Part shown: positions 30,425-38,942 of the stretch, piece by piece
Position numbering within the stretch: position 1 is the stretch's first letter
Layout: every line of letters begins with the position of its first letter
Source: Pseudohalioglobus sediminis
Lineage (GTDB): Bacteria; Pseudomonadota; Gammaproteobacteria; Pseudomonadales; Halieaceae
DNA length: 64,000 nt
Assembly: GCF_008370495.1 (NCBI RefSeq)
Contig: NZ_VTUX01000011.1
Span: forward strand, 1-64,000
Direction of reading: 5' to 3'
Notes under the pieces: model-generated
What the model saw: only the letters and a program-made list of their open reading frames with translations
Databases searched by the model: none
What the model was told of the DNA's origin: nothing
Translations under genes and position numbers: made by a program

Positions 30425-30784
30425 TTAACCCCAGAGGATCTGGATACCCCAGATCACGTAAACGAAGATGACCAGGCTACATGCGATCTGAAATGCGATA
30501 CGCAGCACATTACCTTTCGGGCCCATGAGCCGCTCAGTCATGTAGTCCGTGCTGACAGCCCACATGCCGATCCATGCATGAGCCGCCAGTGACAACAGCG
30601 CCAGCAGGGTGAATACGCGCATGCCAGTGCTGGCGAACATCTCGCGCCAGGCCAGATAGTCCACGCCACCGATCAGGGCAGCACCGATATACAGGAAGTA
30701 GGCGAGCAGAATGACGCCGCTGACCCGTTGCACCAACCAGTCGGAAAGACCCGACCGACCAAAACTGGTTACTGACCTCACCAT
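30425..30784 (-). CDS. sdhD: succinate dehydrogenase membrane anchor SdhD
   Basis: A 119-aa small hydrophobic anchor with three transmembrane helices (~20-40, ~55-80, ~92-115). It contributes to quinone and haem b binding; the His in LAAHAWIGMWAVSTDYM is in the expected haem-ligand position, and DYMTER-like sequence is conserved in SdhD. ATG at 30784 (MVRSVTSFG) is chosen because AGGAG lies seven bases upstream; ATG at 30790 would be too close. It overlaps the sdhC stop by 7 bp. Confidence 0.94.
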   Translation of the reverse strand: MVRSVTSFGRSGLSDWLVQRVSGVILLAYFLYIGAALIGGVDYLAWREMFASTGMRVFTLLALLSLAAHAWIGMWAVSTDYMTERLMGPKGNVLRIAFQIACSLVIFVYVIWGIQILWG

Positions 30785-31164
30785 ATCCATGCTCCTGCTA
30801 TCAAGATAAGCACCGCAGACGCGGCGATGACAATACGAGCGCCCAGCACGCCCCCTTCCATCGTCTCTCCCACGCCAAAGTCCATGACCAGGTGCTTGAT
30901 GCCGGCCAGGGAGTGGTAGATCAGGGCCGAAACCACGCCCCATATGATCAGTTTGGCAATGAAGCTGTCCAGACACTGCTGCACCGAGGCAAAGCCCTCG
31001 GCACCAGAGAGGCTGCGGTCAAGCAGCCAGAGCAGGACGGCCATGCCGACGAAAAGTGCTACACCGGTAGCGCGGTGTGTAATGGACGCCCATGCGGTAA
31101 TGGGAAGCCGCATGGTACCGATGTCCAGGTTTACAGGACGATTGTCTTTCACATTGGATACCAT
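30778..31164 (-). CDS. sdhC: succinate dehydrogenase cytochrome b556 subunit SdhC
   Basis: A 128-aa membrane anchor with three helices. SdhC hallmarks are RPVNLDIGTMRLPITAWASI, with the Ser and Arg of the quinone site in SITHRATGVALF, and HSLAGIKHLVMDF with the haem-ligand His. First gene of sdhCDAB; its promoter lies ~90 bases upstream, back-to-back with that of gltA. Confidence 0.97.
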   Translation of the reverse strand: MVSNVKDNRPVNLDIGTMRLPITAWASITHRATGVALFVGMAVLLWLLDRSLSGAEGFASVQQCLDSFIAKLIIWGVVSALIYHSLAGIKHLVMDFGVGETMEGGVLGARIVIAASAVLILIAGAWIW

Positions 31165-31253
31165 CGTTGGCGCCAGAAGGCGGTTAGTGTATACGGCGCG
31201 GAGCCTGTTCCGGATGAAAGCCCCAGTGGGAACAGCAATCCAAAACGCGCGAA

Positions 31254-31282
31254 ATTATAAGGACTTAGCGGCCCGAATACAA
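31254..31282 (-). promoter_or_regulatory. sigma-70 promoter of sdhCDAB
   Basis: On the minus strand TTGTAT (31277-31282) and TATAAT (31254-31259) are separated by 17 bp. The 316-bp sdhC-gltA intergenic region (31165-31480) contains this promoter and the gltA promoter; I see no gene or RNA in it. Regulator sites are likely, but none could be assigned. Confidence 0.75.
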
Positions 31283-31417
31283 ACCCGGGGCCGCTGCCGG
31301 CGCCGGATTTATCGCGATATATTGATCTGCGCCAAACTTCGCCGAACGTGCTCGATCAGCATCGACGATTTTAGCCGCCAGTTACCCGAAAGATAGGCGA
31401 CTTTAGGCTAAGGTCGA

Positions 31418-31445
31418 TTGACAAAAACGGCACACACTTTATAGT
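31418..31445 (+). promoter_or_regulatory. sigma-70 promoter of gltA
   Basis: TTGACA (31418-31423), a perfect -35, and TATAGT (31440-31445) are separated by 16 bp. The gltA ATG is 35 bases downstream. Confidence 0.8.
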
Positions 31446-31480
31446 GGGCGACCCACTGATTTACGACGCAGGTCCCCTCT

Positions 31481-32770
31481 ATGAGCGACAAAAAAGCCAC
31501 TCTCTCTATCGACGGAATGGATGAGGCCATCGAACTGCCGATCTATTCCGGGACCCTCGGTCCCGATGTTGTCGACGTAGGCAGCCTTACCGGAAAAGGT
31601 ATGTTCACCTACGATCCCGGCTTTGTTTCCACCGCTGCATGCGAATCACAGATAACCTTTATCGACGGCGGCAAGGGCGTCCTGCTGCACCGGGGCTACC
31701 CCATTGAACAACTGGCCGAACAGTCAGACTACCTGGAGACCTGTTACCTCCTGCTTTACGGGGAACTGCCCAATAAGGAGCAGAAAGAAGAGTTCGTCAA
31801 CACGGTCACCAACCACACCATGGTGCATGAGCAACTGGTGCACTTTTTCAACGGTTTTCGCCGTGACTCGCACCCCATGGCGATCATGTGCGGGGTCGTT
31901 GGCGCCCTCTCCGCCTTCTACCATGATTCGCTGGATATCGCCGACGATCACAGCCGTCAGGTGGCCGCGTTCCGCCTGATCGCCAAGATGCCCACTATTG
32001 CCGCCATGTGCTACAAGTTCTCCATCGGGCAGCCCTTCATGTATCCCGACAACAGCATGAGCTACGCCGAGAACTTCCTGCATATGATGTTTGGTGTGCC
32101 CTGCGAGCCGAGCAATATCAGCCCGGTGCTGGCCAATGCCATGGATAAGATCTTCCTGTTGCATGCCGACCACGAACAAAACGCATCCACTTCCACCGTG
32201 AGACTGGCCGGCTCCTCCGGCGCCAACCCGTTTGCCTGTATCGCGGCAGGCATCGCTGCTCTCTGGGGCCCCTCCCACGGTGGCGCGAACGAAGCCGTAT
32301 TGAACATGCTCGAGGAGATCGGTGACGAATCCCGCATCGACGAATTTGTCGCACGGGCCAAGGACAAGAACGATCCCTTCCGCCTCATGGGCTTCGGCCA
32401 CCGCGTTTACAAGAACTTTGACCCGCGCGCCAAGGTGATGAAACAGGCAGCCGACGAAGTACTGGCTGAGTTGGGCCTGGAAGAGGATCCGCTGCTGAAG
32501 ATTGCCAAACGACTGGAGCAGATTGCCCTGGAAGATGAGTACTTCGTGGAGAAGAAACTCTATCCCAACGTGGATTTCTACTCCGGTATCATTCTCAAGG
32601 CGATCGGGATTCCGACCAGCATGTTTACCGTGATCTTCGCCGTTGGCCGCACCATCGGCTGGATCGCTCACTGGCACGAGATGATCAGCGGCAGCTACCG
32701 TATCGGCAGGCCTCGCCAGCTTTACACCGGTCACCCCAAGCGCGATTTCGTGTCACTGGAAGACCGCTAG
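31481..32770 (+). CDS. gltA: citrate synthase GltA
   Basis: A 429-aa hexameric (type II) citrate synthase that condenses acetyl-CoA and oxaloacetate. Catalytic residues are the His in [17 protein letters not shown] with the following [15 protein letters not shown], the His of [10 protein letters not shown], and the Asp in [10 protein letters not shown]. The N-terminal extension (~1-45) is typical of the NADH-sensitive Gram-negative enzyme. Divergent from sdhCDAB, completing the TCA cluster; monocistronic with a terminator downstream. Confidence 0.99.
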   Translation: MSDKKATLSIDGMDEAIELPIYSGTLGPDVVDVGSLTGKGMFTYDPGFVSTAACESQITFIDGGKGVLLHRGYPIEQLAEQSDYLETCYLLLYGELPNKEQKEEFVNTVTNHTMVHEQLVHFFNGFRRDSHPMAIMCGVVGALSAFYHDSLDIADDHSRQVAAFRLIAKMPTIAAMCYKFSIGQPFMYPDNSMSYAENFLHMMFGVPCEPSNISPVLANAMDKIFLLHADHEQNASTSTVRLAGSSGANPFACIAAGIAALWGPSHGGANEAVLNMLEEIGDESRIDEFVARAKDKNDPFRLMGFGHRVYKNFDPRAKVMKQAADEVLAELGLEEDPLLKIAKRLEQIALEDEYFVEKKLYPNVDFYSGIILKAIGIPTSMFTVIFAVGRTIGWIAHWHEMISGSYRIGRPRQLYTGHPKRDFVSLEDR

Positions 32771-32826
32771 CACCACTGCGCAGCGGCAAAGCGGTAATAA
32801 TTCGCCCGCTTGCCCGCCGCCACACG

Positions 32827-32851
32827 AAAAAGCCGCACTGCGGCTTTTTTT
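32827..32851 (+). terminator. intrinsic terminator of gltA
   Basis: AGCCGC (32831-32836) and GCGGCT (32840-32845) pair around a 3-base loop, flanked by A and T runs; the T-run reaches ~32851. It lies ~60 bases after the gltA stop. Confidence 0.9.
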
Positions 32852-32895
32852 ATGGGTAAAATACTGCCTTTATGTTATCGAACTGGACACTCTAA

Positions 32896-34017
32896 ATGAC
32901 TGACATCGTGATCAGCGGCACCGGGCTCTTCACCCCCCGGGATGCTATCAGCAACGAAGAACTGGTTGCCTCCTTCAACGCTTATGTGGAACTGCACAAC
33001 GCTGAACACGCCGAGGAAATTGCTGCCGGCGAACTGGCTCCATTGCAGCCGTCGTCCGCTGAATTCATCGAGAAGGCATCGGGTATCAAGTCGCGGTTCG
33101 TGATGAACAAAGAGGGCATCCTCGATCCCGAGCGCATGGTGCCGTCCCTGCCCGACCGTCCCAACGAGGCCCAATCGATACAATGCGAGATGGCGGTCGC
33201 CGCCGCTGGCGAGGCGCTACAGCAAGCAGGCAAAACCTCCGCTGATATCGACGCCGTGATCGTGGCGGCATCCAACATGCAGCGCGCCTACCCGGCAATG
33301 GCTGTGGAGATCCAGGACGCCCTGGACATCAGCGGCTTTGGCTTCGATATGAATGTCGCATGCTCTTCGGCCACCTTCGGTATCCAGCAGGCGCGGGACA
33401 TGATCCTCTCCGGCAGCGCCGGCTGCGTACTCATGGTTAACCCCGAAATCTGCAGCGGCCACCTGAACTTCCGCGATCGGGACTCACATTTCATTTTTGG
33501 CGACGTGTGTACGGCCGTGGTGATTGAACGCGCAGATACCGCAACCGCCGAAGACCTGTACGGCATCCTGGACAGCAAATTGCAGACCATTTACTCGAAC
33601 AACATCCGTAACAACTTCGGCTTCCTGAATCGTTGTGATGAATCCGGCATCGGCAAGCCCGACAAGCTTTTCGTGCAAGAGGGCCGCAAGGTGTTCAAGG
33701 AAGTCTGCCCCGCGGTGGCCAAACAGATTGCCGAACAGTTGGAGGCAATTGGCATTGCGCCCACGCAGCTCAAGCGCATGTGGCTGCACCAGGCCAACCT
33801 GAGCATGAACCAGTTGATCTCCAGGCGCGTCCTGGGACGTGATGCGACAGCAGAAGAAGCGCCAAACATCCTCGATGAATACGCCAATACCAGTTCTGCC
33901 GGTTCAGTCATTGCATTCCACAAGCACCGGGCAGACTTCAGCAGCGGAGACCTGGGCGTGCTGTGTTCTTTCGGCGCCGGCTACTCGATCGGCAGTGTGG
34001 TGCTCAGGAAACTCTAG
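32896..34017 (+). CDS. beta-ketoacyl-ACP synthase III-like protein (FabH family)
   Basis: A 373-aa thiolase-fold condensing enzyme. The FabH catalytic triad is complete: Cys156 in [10 protein letters not shown], His298 in [11 protein letters not shown] and Asn331 in YANTSSAGS. It is longer than housekeeping FabH (~317 aa), with an N-terminal insertion at ~28-60. It resembles Pseudomonas PA3286, reported to prime fatty acid synthesis with medium-chain acyl-CoA from beta-oxidation. That substrate preference is inferred. It stands alone, with no other fab genes adjacent, and converges with hisC. Confidence 0.85.
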   Translation: MTDIVISGTGLFTPRDAISNEELVASFNAYVELHNAEHAEEIAAGELAPLQPSSAEFIEKASGIKSRFVMNKEGILDPERMVPSLPDRPNEAQSIQCEMAVAAAGEALQQAGKTSADIDAVIVAASNMQRAYPAMAVEIQDALDISGFGFDMNVACSSATFGIQQARDMILSGSAGCVLMVNPEICSGHLNFRDRDSHFIFGDVCTAVVIERADTATAEDLYGILDSKLQTIYSNNIRNNFGFLNRCDESGIGKPDKLFVQEGRKVFKEVCPAVAKQIAEQLEAIGIAPTQLKRMWLHQANLSMNQLISRRVLGRDATAEEAPNILDEYANTSSAGSVIAFHKHRADFSSGDLGVLCSFGAGYSIGSVVLRKL

Positions 34018-34034
34018 CTCTCGTCTGCCCCTGG

Positions 34035-35096
34035 CTAAGCCGCCAGGATAGCCTCAAGCGCCTCCAGCAAGGCATCCATCTCTGCATCGGTGCCGATACT
34101 GATGCGCAGAAACTGGTCAATGCGTGGCTTGTTGAAATAACGCACGATGACCTGCCGTTCCCTGAGCGCTGAGAAAAGCTCCGCTGCGTCCCTGCTGGCG
34201 TGACGGACAAAAACAAAATTAGCCTTTGAAGGCAGCACCTCGAAGCCCATACCCAGTAGTCGCAGTGCGACACGCTCACGCGTGCTGATGACGCGCTGGC
34301 AGCTCGCGCTGAACCACGATTCGTCGGCAAGGGATGCCAGCGCGGCCCGCTGTGCAATGTTGTCCAGTGGATAGGAATTGAACGAGTCCTTGACCCGCTC
34401 GAGCCCCGCGATGAGATCGCGGTGCCCAAACGCCGCGCCAACGCGCAGCCCTGCCAGCGAGCGGGATTTGGAAGCGGTCTGTACTACCAGCAGGTTGTCA
34501 TGCCGGGGAATCAGTGAGGTCGCGGATTCGCCGCCAAAATCGATATAGGCCTCATCGATGACAACCACCACGTCAGGTTGCGAGATGAGTATTTCACGTA
34601 TCTGCTCCAACGACAGCAGAATGCCAGTCGGCGCGTTGGGATTGGGGATGATGATACCGCCGCAACGCTGGGCGTAATCACCTGGCTTGATGGAAAAATC
34701 CTGTGCCAACGGGATCGTCCTGAACTCAACGTCATAAAGCTCACACCAGACCGGATAGAAGCTATAGCTGATATCCGGAAACAGCACCGGCTCAGCATGT
34801 TTCAGCAGGGCCTGAAATGCATGCGCGAGCACTTCATCAGAGCCATTGCCGAGAAACACCTCATCTGCGGCCAGCCCTTCCCTCGCAGCCCAGGCGGCGC
34901 GCAATTCATTCGCCTGCGGGTCCGGGTAGCGGCGCAGTTGATCGTCGGTGGTCGCGGTAATCGCAGCCAGCACGCCGGGGGCCGGACCGTAGGGACTTTC
35001 GTTGGTATTGAGCTTAACCAGGCGCGTGCCCTGTGGTTGCTCGCCTGGCACATAGGGCGTCAGATTGCCGGCCAGTTCGCTCCAGAAGCGGCTCAT
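34035..35096 (-). CDS. hisC: histidinol-phosphate aminotransferase HisC
   Basis: A 353-aa fold-type I PLP aminotransferase for histidinol phosphate. The PLP Lys210 is in [15 protein letters not shown], the phosphate-binding Arg follows, and [14 protein letters not shown] near the N-terminus and [11 protein letters not shown] are characteristic. Acting on other aromatic amino acids or as a CobC-like enzyme is possible but less likely. No other his genes are in the window, so it is a detached hisC, as often found in gammaproteobacteria with two copies. Confidence 0.93.
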   Translation of the reverse strand: MSRFWSELAGNLTPYVPGEQPQGTRLVKLNTNESPYGPAPGVLAAITATTDDQLRRYPDPQANELRAAWAAREGLAADEVFLGNGSDEVLAHAFQALLKHAEPVLFPDISYSFYPVWCELYDVEFRTIPLAQDFSIKPGDYAQRCGGIIIPNPNAPTGILLSLEQIREILISQPDVVVVIDEAYIDFGGESATSLIPRHDNLLVVQTASKSRSLAGLRVGAAFGHRDLIAGLERVKDSFNSYPLDNIAQRAALASLADESWFSASCQRVISTRERVALRLLGMGFEVLPSKANFVFVRHASRDAAELFSALRERQVIVRYFNKPRIDQFLRISIGTDAEMDALLEALEAILAA

Positions 35097-35157
35097 ATGA
35101 AACCTGTTCCTTTACAGCTGATTGCTGACAAGTGTACCGCAGCAATTTCCGCGGGCA

Positions 35158-35182
35158 TAAAAAAACCCGGCAGAGCCGGGTT
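35158..35182 (-). terminator. intrinsic terminator of tRNA-Glu (second copy)
   Basis: AACCCGGC (35164-35171) and GCCGGGTT (35175-35182) form an 8-bp stem with a 3-base loop; on the minus strand it is followed by a T-run. It lies 8 bases beyond the tRNA 3' end. Confidence 0.85.
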
Positions 35183-35189
35183 TCGAATA

Positions 35190-35265
35190 TGGCATCCCGT
35201 AGGGGGTTCGAACCCCTGTTCCCGCCGTGAAAGGGCGGTGTCCTAGACCACTAGACGAACGGGAC
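35190..35265 (-). tRNA. tRNA-Glu (anticodon TTC), second copy
   Basis: A 76-nt cloverleaf nearly identical to the copy at 3853, with the same anticodon loop CTTTCAC and encoded CCA. The acceptor stem is GTCCCGT/ACGGGAT, so it begins with a G1-U72 wobble instead of G-C and differs from the first copy at position 6-67. It has its own promoter and terminator. Confidence 0.95.
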
Positions 35266-35294
35266 GCGGTGGTCTGGCTTTGCCAGAAGCGCGC

Positions 35295-35322
35295 ATTATA
35301 AGGAACGTCCCCTGCAATGCAA
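35295..35322 (-). promoter_or_regulatory. sigma-70 promoter of tRNA-Glu (second copy)
   Basis: On the minus strand TTGCAT (35317-35322) and a perfect TATAAT (35295-35300) are separated by 16 bp, with a GC-rich discriminator. The tRNA starts 30 bases downstream. Confidence 0.75.
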
Positions 35323-35346
35323 CACTTCGCCGGAATTTTTCAATAC

Positions 35347-35373
35347 AAAAAAAGGGGCGTGTTAAACGCCCCC
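35347..35373 (-). terminator. intrinsic terminator of the porin gene
   Basis: ACGCCCC (35366-35372) and GGGGCGT (35354-35360) pair on the minus strand around a 5-base loop, followed by seven T residues (35347-35353). It is ~40 bases beyond the porin stop. Confidence 0.88.
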
Positions 35374-35413
35374 CTGGTTACCTGCTGTTGGCGCGCTGGC
35401 GCCGGCAGCGAGC

Positions 35414-36685
35414 CTAGTACTTGAACTTGGTATCGATCTGGATGCGATCGTAGTCCAGGGCACCGCCCTCCTCGGCCAGGTTCTTCTCACCGGCTTCGTT
35501 GTTAACGAACCAGGTAAAGCCAAGAGACCACTGCTTGTTAATGCCGTAGGCACCAGTGATGACATGGCCCTTGCCGTCTGTACCGCCGCCGGCAAAGTCA
35601 GAGTCGCTGAGCAGGCCCAGCACGGCATCCGCTTCCAGGTCCCGATACTGGTAACCCACGGCCCACGTGCCCTTGCCCTTGGCCTTACCGAGCGTAGCGC
35701 CGGCGAGCCAGCCAGTGTCGTAGTCGTCAGCATCCTGGTTCTGTACAAAGTTGGCGTAAATGCTCAAGGGCATCTCAAACAGGTTCATGGACAGGTCGCC
35801 GCCGATTTCGATCATCTCGTAGTTGTAGAGATAGCGATCATCGTCGGTGAAGCTGTTGCCAAAGAATTCGGGCTCGTCATCGTCACCGTAGAAAGGGCGC
35901 GCTCCGGCAGTGGGGAAATCGTAGTAGGCAACCGCCGTAGTCAGGCTGGCTTCACCAAGGTTGAACCGGGTGCCACCCTGCAAGCCCCAGGCAAACTCGT
36001 CGTTGTTGCCCCGGGTATCGCTTTCCAGCCAGTTACCCAGGAAATTGGCAAACAGGTGATTGCCAGCCCAGCCGGCACTGACACCTTCAGGTCGCCAGTC
36101 GCCATCCCAGAGCAGGCTGCTTTTCTGCGGCTTGTACAGCGGATTGGAGAATTTCCCTGCCTGCAGGTGGAACTCCTCTGTGGCGTTCCAGCGGAAGTAA
36201 GCCTTGTCGAGACGCAGATCCTTGGTACTGCCGCCACCGCCCAGGGTCTGGTTGGTAGACACCGGGTCATCGCCACCTGTGGCCACGCCAAGGCCCACCT
36301 CGGTATCGCTCGGCAGCTTGGCGGTCACGGCCATACGCGCGCGAATACGGTTGCGCTCGCGACTGTCCCTGTCTTCAACATCGATATATTCGTAGCGATA
36401 GCGAAAGTCGCCACCGATTTTTATCTTCTCTGACCAGGCAGCTGCGCTGTTCTGGGACTGCAGCACAGCGACATCTGCCTGCAGCTTACTCAGGTCATCG
36501 ACGGGGACGCTGCTGCCCTGCTGCTTCAACCTGGCGTTCTCGGCTTCCAGTGCTTCCACACGGGCGGCCATCTCGGCAAATTGCGCTTTGAACTGCTCCC
36601 ATTCGGCACCCGACACGGCGGCCTGGCTGGATGCGGAACCCGTAACCACCGCCGCGGCAACCGCAGCACGTAACAAATCCTTCAT
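35414..36685 (-). CDS. putative phosphate-regulated outer-membrane porin
   Basis: A 423-aa outer-membrane protein. It has a signal peptide (MKDLLRAAVAAAVVTGSASS, cleavage ~22), a short coiled coil (~28-75, EFKAQFAEMAARVEALEAEN-like heptads), then a beta-barrel from ~85 rich in alternating aromatic strands and Asp/Gly loops, ending in the Phe-Lys-Tyr C-terminus typical of barrel assembly. RARMAVTAKLPSDTEVGLG and ATGGDDPVSTNQTLG resemble putative porins of the Porin_5 type. ATG at 36685 has AGAGG upstream. The Pho box 69 bp upstream and the neighbouring pst/pho genes suggest phosphate uptake, like OprP/OprO; the ion selectivity is inferred. Confidence 0.85.
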   Translation of the reverse strand: MKDLLRAAVAAAVVTGSASSQAAVSGAEWEQFKAQFAEMAARVEALEAENARLKQQGSSVPVDDLSKLQADVAVLQSQNSAAAWSEKIKIGGDFRYRYEYIDVEDRDSRERNRIRARMAVTAKLPSDTEVGLGVATGGDDPVSTNQTLGGGGSTKDLRLDKAYFRWNATEEFHLQAGKFSNPLYKPQKSSLLWDGDWRPEGVSAGWAGNHLFANFLGNWLESDTRGNNDEFAWGLQGGTRFNLGEASLTTAVAYYDFPTAGARPFYGDDDEPEFFGNSFTDDDRYLYNYEMIEIGGDLSMNLFEMPLSIYANFVQNQDADDYDTGWLAGATLGKAKGKGTWAVGYQYRDLEADAVLGLLSDSDFAGGGTDGKGHVITGAYGINKQWSLGFTWFVNNEAGEKNLAEEGGALDYDRIQIDTKFKY

Positions 36686-36753
36686 TAAATTATCCTCTGA
36701 TGACACTCGTTGGCCGCACATTGCAGCGACCATGCGAAGAATAAGGCCTTTTT

Positions 36754-36771
36754 ATGACAATTTTATGACAG
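36754..36771 (-). promoter_or_regulatory. Pho box upstream of the porin gene
   Basis: On the minus strand, CTGTCAT-AAAA-TTGTCAT: two 7-bp direct repeats separated by a 4-bp A tract, the PhoB site architecture. The first repeat is a perfect consensus and the second differs at one base. It is 69 bp upstream of the porin ATG. Confidence 0.88.
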
Positions 36772-36862
36772 GAAGAACAGAGGACTGGCCGGGGAAAAAC
36801 CAGAGTGCGCGACAGGCGCGCGAAGGACCGGCTACCCCGAAGCGAGGTAGCGCGAATAATGG

Positions 36863-36985
36863 TTAACCGATCAGGCCGACGAGGATATAACTCACGGCAA
36901 CGATGCCCACGGCCTCGATAGCAAGGTGATGCAGGCCGACTTTCGGCGGACCACTCAACTCATTTTTTGCTACACGCAGATTCAT
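36863..36985 (-). CDS. 40-residue single-helix membrane peptide, unknown
   Basis: A short minus-strand frame, ATG 36985 to TAA 36863, encoding 40 residues. The N-terminal half is polar and basic (MNLRVAKNELSGPPKVGLHH). The C-terminal half is one hydrophobic helix (LAIEAVGIVAVSYILVGLIG). GAG lies eight bases before the start. It would insert as a single-pass peptide with an inner N-terminus. It is divergent from the ribbon-helix-helix gene at 37116, across 130 bp containing repeated TGTATATAC motifs. I do not recognise a family. Being so short, it could be spurious; the plausible ribosome site and clean hydrophobic helix argue for it. Confidence 0.5.
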   Translation of the reverse strand: MNLRVAKNELSGPPKVGLHHLAIEAVGIVAVSYILVGLIG

Positions 36986-37013
36986 ATACTTTACTCACTC
37001 ACCTAGTATTACT

Positions 37014-37062
37014 TGTATATACATAATATACGCACTTGCATCCGTATGTTCAATGTATATAC
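37014..37062. promoter_or_regulatory. repeated TGTATATAC motifs, candidate operator
   Basis: Identical 9-mers at 37014-37022 and 37054-37062, 40 bp apart (about four helical turns). The GTATATAC core is self-complementary. A partial copy (AATATACG, 37024-37031) and an inverted CGTAT (37043-37047) lie between. They sit in the shared region between the two divergent small genes and would suit an autoregulating RHH dimer; binding is inferred. Confidence 0.5.
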
Positions 37063-37115
37063 GTGTGGTAAAGTACCGTTCCTAATTCACATACCACTCA
37101 CGATAAGCTTCCCGG

Positions 37116-37280
37116 ATGCCCAAGACCAAAGTACTCAATATCCGCATTGATCCGGACCTGAAGAAGAGAGCGAAGAAACTCGCAGAGGCCGACGGCCGCT
37201 CCCTGTCCAACTGGGTCACGAAACTCATCAGCACCACAGTCAAGGAAGCAGAGGCCGCCAAAAAGGACGACGGCAAGTAA
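37116..37280 (+). CDS. small ribbon-helix-helix DNA-binding protein
   Basis: A 54-residue protein, ATG 37116 to TAA 37280. It begins MPKTKVLNIRIDPDLKKRAK and continues with LAEADGRSLSNWVTKLIS. This is the Arc/MetJ/CopG fold: a beta strand (VLNIRI), helix A (DPDLKKRAKKLAEADG), the conserved turn (RSLSNW), helix B (VTKLISTTVKEAEAA) and a charged tail. Such proteins dimerise and bind operators, and are often antitoxins or autoregulators. No toxin-like gene is adjacent in the same direction. It ends 28 bases before the convergent second phoU. Confidence 0.8.
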   Translation: MPKTKVLNIRIDPDLKKRAKKLAEADGRSLSNWVTKLISTTVKEAEAAKKDDGK

Positions 37281-37307
37281 GTCGCCGACGCCGGATTGGC
37301 GCGGGTA

Positions 37308-38021
37308 TCAGAGGAAACGGTCTTCGATTTCCTTGATGCTGAGGTGGCGCACATCCGAGCCCTTCACCATGTAGACGACCTCTTCGCAGATGTTTACCGA
37401 ATGGTCGGCTATGCGTTCAAGGGCTCGCGCGCACCAGCTGACCCTGAGCAAGCTCTTCACCGAGGAAGGCTCCTCCATCATGTGGGTAATGGAGAGACGG
37501 GTGAGGGACTCAAATTCGTTATCGATATCGTGGTCTTTGGCTGCGGTCTCGATTGCAGCAGCGACGTCCATTCTGGCGAAGGCATCGAGAGAGCCGTGCA
37601 GAATCTCGAGCACACTCTTGCCCAGGTGCTTGGTCTCTGACCGGAATTTGCTGCGATCCCTTGAATCTGCCAGCGTCTTCACCAGGCGGCCAATCTTCTC
37701 GGCCTCATCGCCGATGCGCTCGAGGTCAGCGACCAGGCGGATAATGCCGACCACCACGCGCAAGTCACTGGCGGCGGGCTGCCGCAAAGCCAGGATGTCA
37801 GTACAGCGCTCGCTGATCGCCAGCTCCATCTCATTGACCTTGTGGTCAGAGGTGGCGACCTCCTCAGCCAGTTCGAGCTTGTCTTTTACCAGCGCCTTCA
37901 GCGCCTTGCGGCACTGCTCTTCCACCAGGCCACCCATTTCCAACACGCGCGTGCAGATGTCCTGCAGCTCTTCGTTGAATTTCTGTGACGTGTGTTGATC
38001 CAGGTTCAGTTTTTCGTCCAC
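37308..38021 (-). CDS. phoU: phosphate signalling protein PhoU (second copy, after pstB)
   Basis: A 237-aa all-helical PhoU with two three-helix repeats. Both metal-binding signatures are present: DLERIGDEAEKIG in the first repeat (~100) and ALERIADHSVNICEEVVY in the second (~205). PhoU links Pst transport status to PhoR, repressing the Pho regulon when phosphate is ample. It follows pstB by 15 bases, the usual position. It is clearly diverged from the other PhoU copy at 42983. Confidence 0.96.
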   Translation of the reverse strand: MDEKLNLDQHTSQKFNEELQDICTRVLEMGGLVEEQCRKALKALVKDKLELAEEVATSDHKVNEMELAISERCTDILALRQPAASDLRVVVGIIRLVADLERIGDEAEKIGRLVKTLADSRDRSKFRSETKHLGKSVLEILHGSLDAFARMDVAAAIETAAKDHDIDNEFESLTRLSITHMMEEPSSVKSLLRVSWCARALERIADHSVNICEEVVYMVKGSDVRHLSIKEIEDRFL

Positions 38022-38036
38022 AAACGCTCTCCTCGA

Positions 38037-38909
38037 TCAGCCAAAGCGGCCAGTGATGTAGTTTTCTGTCAGTTCGTGACGCGGCATGGTGAAGATCTGC
38101 TTGGTGTCGCCCACTTCGATCAGCTTGCCGAGATGGAAATAAGCAGTCCGCTGGGACACCCGGGCGGCCTGTTGCATTGAGTGGGTCACGATGGCAATGG
38201 TGAATCGCTCCTTGAGTTCATCGATCAACTCTTCGATGCGCGCCGTTGCTATCGGGTCCAGTGCCGAACAGGGTTCATCCATCAGGATGACTTCCGGGCT
38301 GACCGCAATGGCGCGGGCGATACAGAGACGCTGCTGCTGGCCGCCTGAAAGGCCGGTACCAGGTTTATCCAGCACGTCCTTGACCTCGTCCCACAGGCTT
38401 GCCCTGCGCAGACTTTGCTCCACGATCTCATCCATTTCCGCCTTGCTGTGGGCCAGTCCGTGAATACGCGGGCCGTAGGCGACATTTTCATATATCGACT
38501 TCGGAAACGGGTTGGGTTTCTGGAACACCATGCCCACGCGGGCGCGGAGCAGCACTGTGTCCTGGTTGGACGCGTATATATCTTCACCGTCAAGAGCGAT
38601 ATTCCCTGACACCCTGCAAATGGGAATAATGTCGTTCATCCTGTTGAGTGAGCGCAGGAAAGTCGATTTACCGCAACCGGAGGGACCGATCATCGCCAGC
38701 ACCTGGTTTTCACCAATATCCAGGGACACGTCCATGATCGCATGCTTGTCAGCATAGAACACGTTAACGTCGCGTGCGGACATCTTCGCATTGTCCACCA
38801 GCGGCTCGCCAATGGTCTGGTAGTCGTCCATAGCGGTGTGGTCATTCAGGTCCAGCCCCACAGCTTCTTCCGGGACAGCGCCATAGGCGGTTGAATCATT
38901 TGCATTCAT
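38037..38909 (-). CDS. pstB: phosphate ABC transporter ATPase PstB
   Basis: A 290-aa ATPase of the high-affinity phosphate importer. Walker A is GPSGCGKST, the signature is [14 protein letters not shown], Walker B is [13 protein letters not shown] and the switch His is in [12 protein letters not shown]. It has an unusually long, acidic N-terminal extension (~40 residues before [15 protein letters not shown]) compared with E. coli PstB (257 aa); internal ATGs could shorten this. It lies 33 bases after pstA. Confidence 0.97.
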   Translation of the reverse strand: MNANDSTAYGAVPEEAVGLDLNDHTAMDDYQTIGEPLVDNAKMSARDVNVFYADKHAIMDVSLDIGENQVLAMIGPSGCGKSTFLRSLNRMNDIIPICRVSGNIALDGEDIYASNQDTVLLRARVGMVFQKPNPFPKSIYENVAYGPRIHGLAHSKAEMDEIVEQSLRRASLWDEVKDVLDKPGTGLSGGQQQRLCIARAIAVSPEVILMDEPCSALDPIATARIEELIDELKERFTIAIVTHSMQQAARVSQRTAYFHLGKLIEVGDTKQIFTMPRHELTENYITGRFG

Positions 38910-38942
38910 TACTGCACATCCTTTCAGGTCACCGACCCGGTG

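Noticed and set aside
37116-37280. RHH protein as the antitoxin of a classic two-gene toxin-antitoxin operon
   Set aside because: No toxin-sized gene follows on the same strand; the next gene is the convergent phoU. Only the divergent 40-residue peptide remains as a partner candidate.
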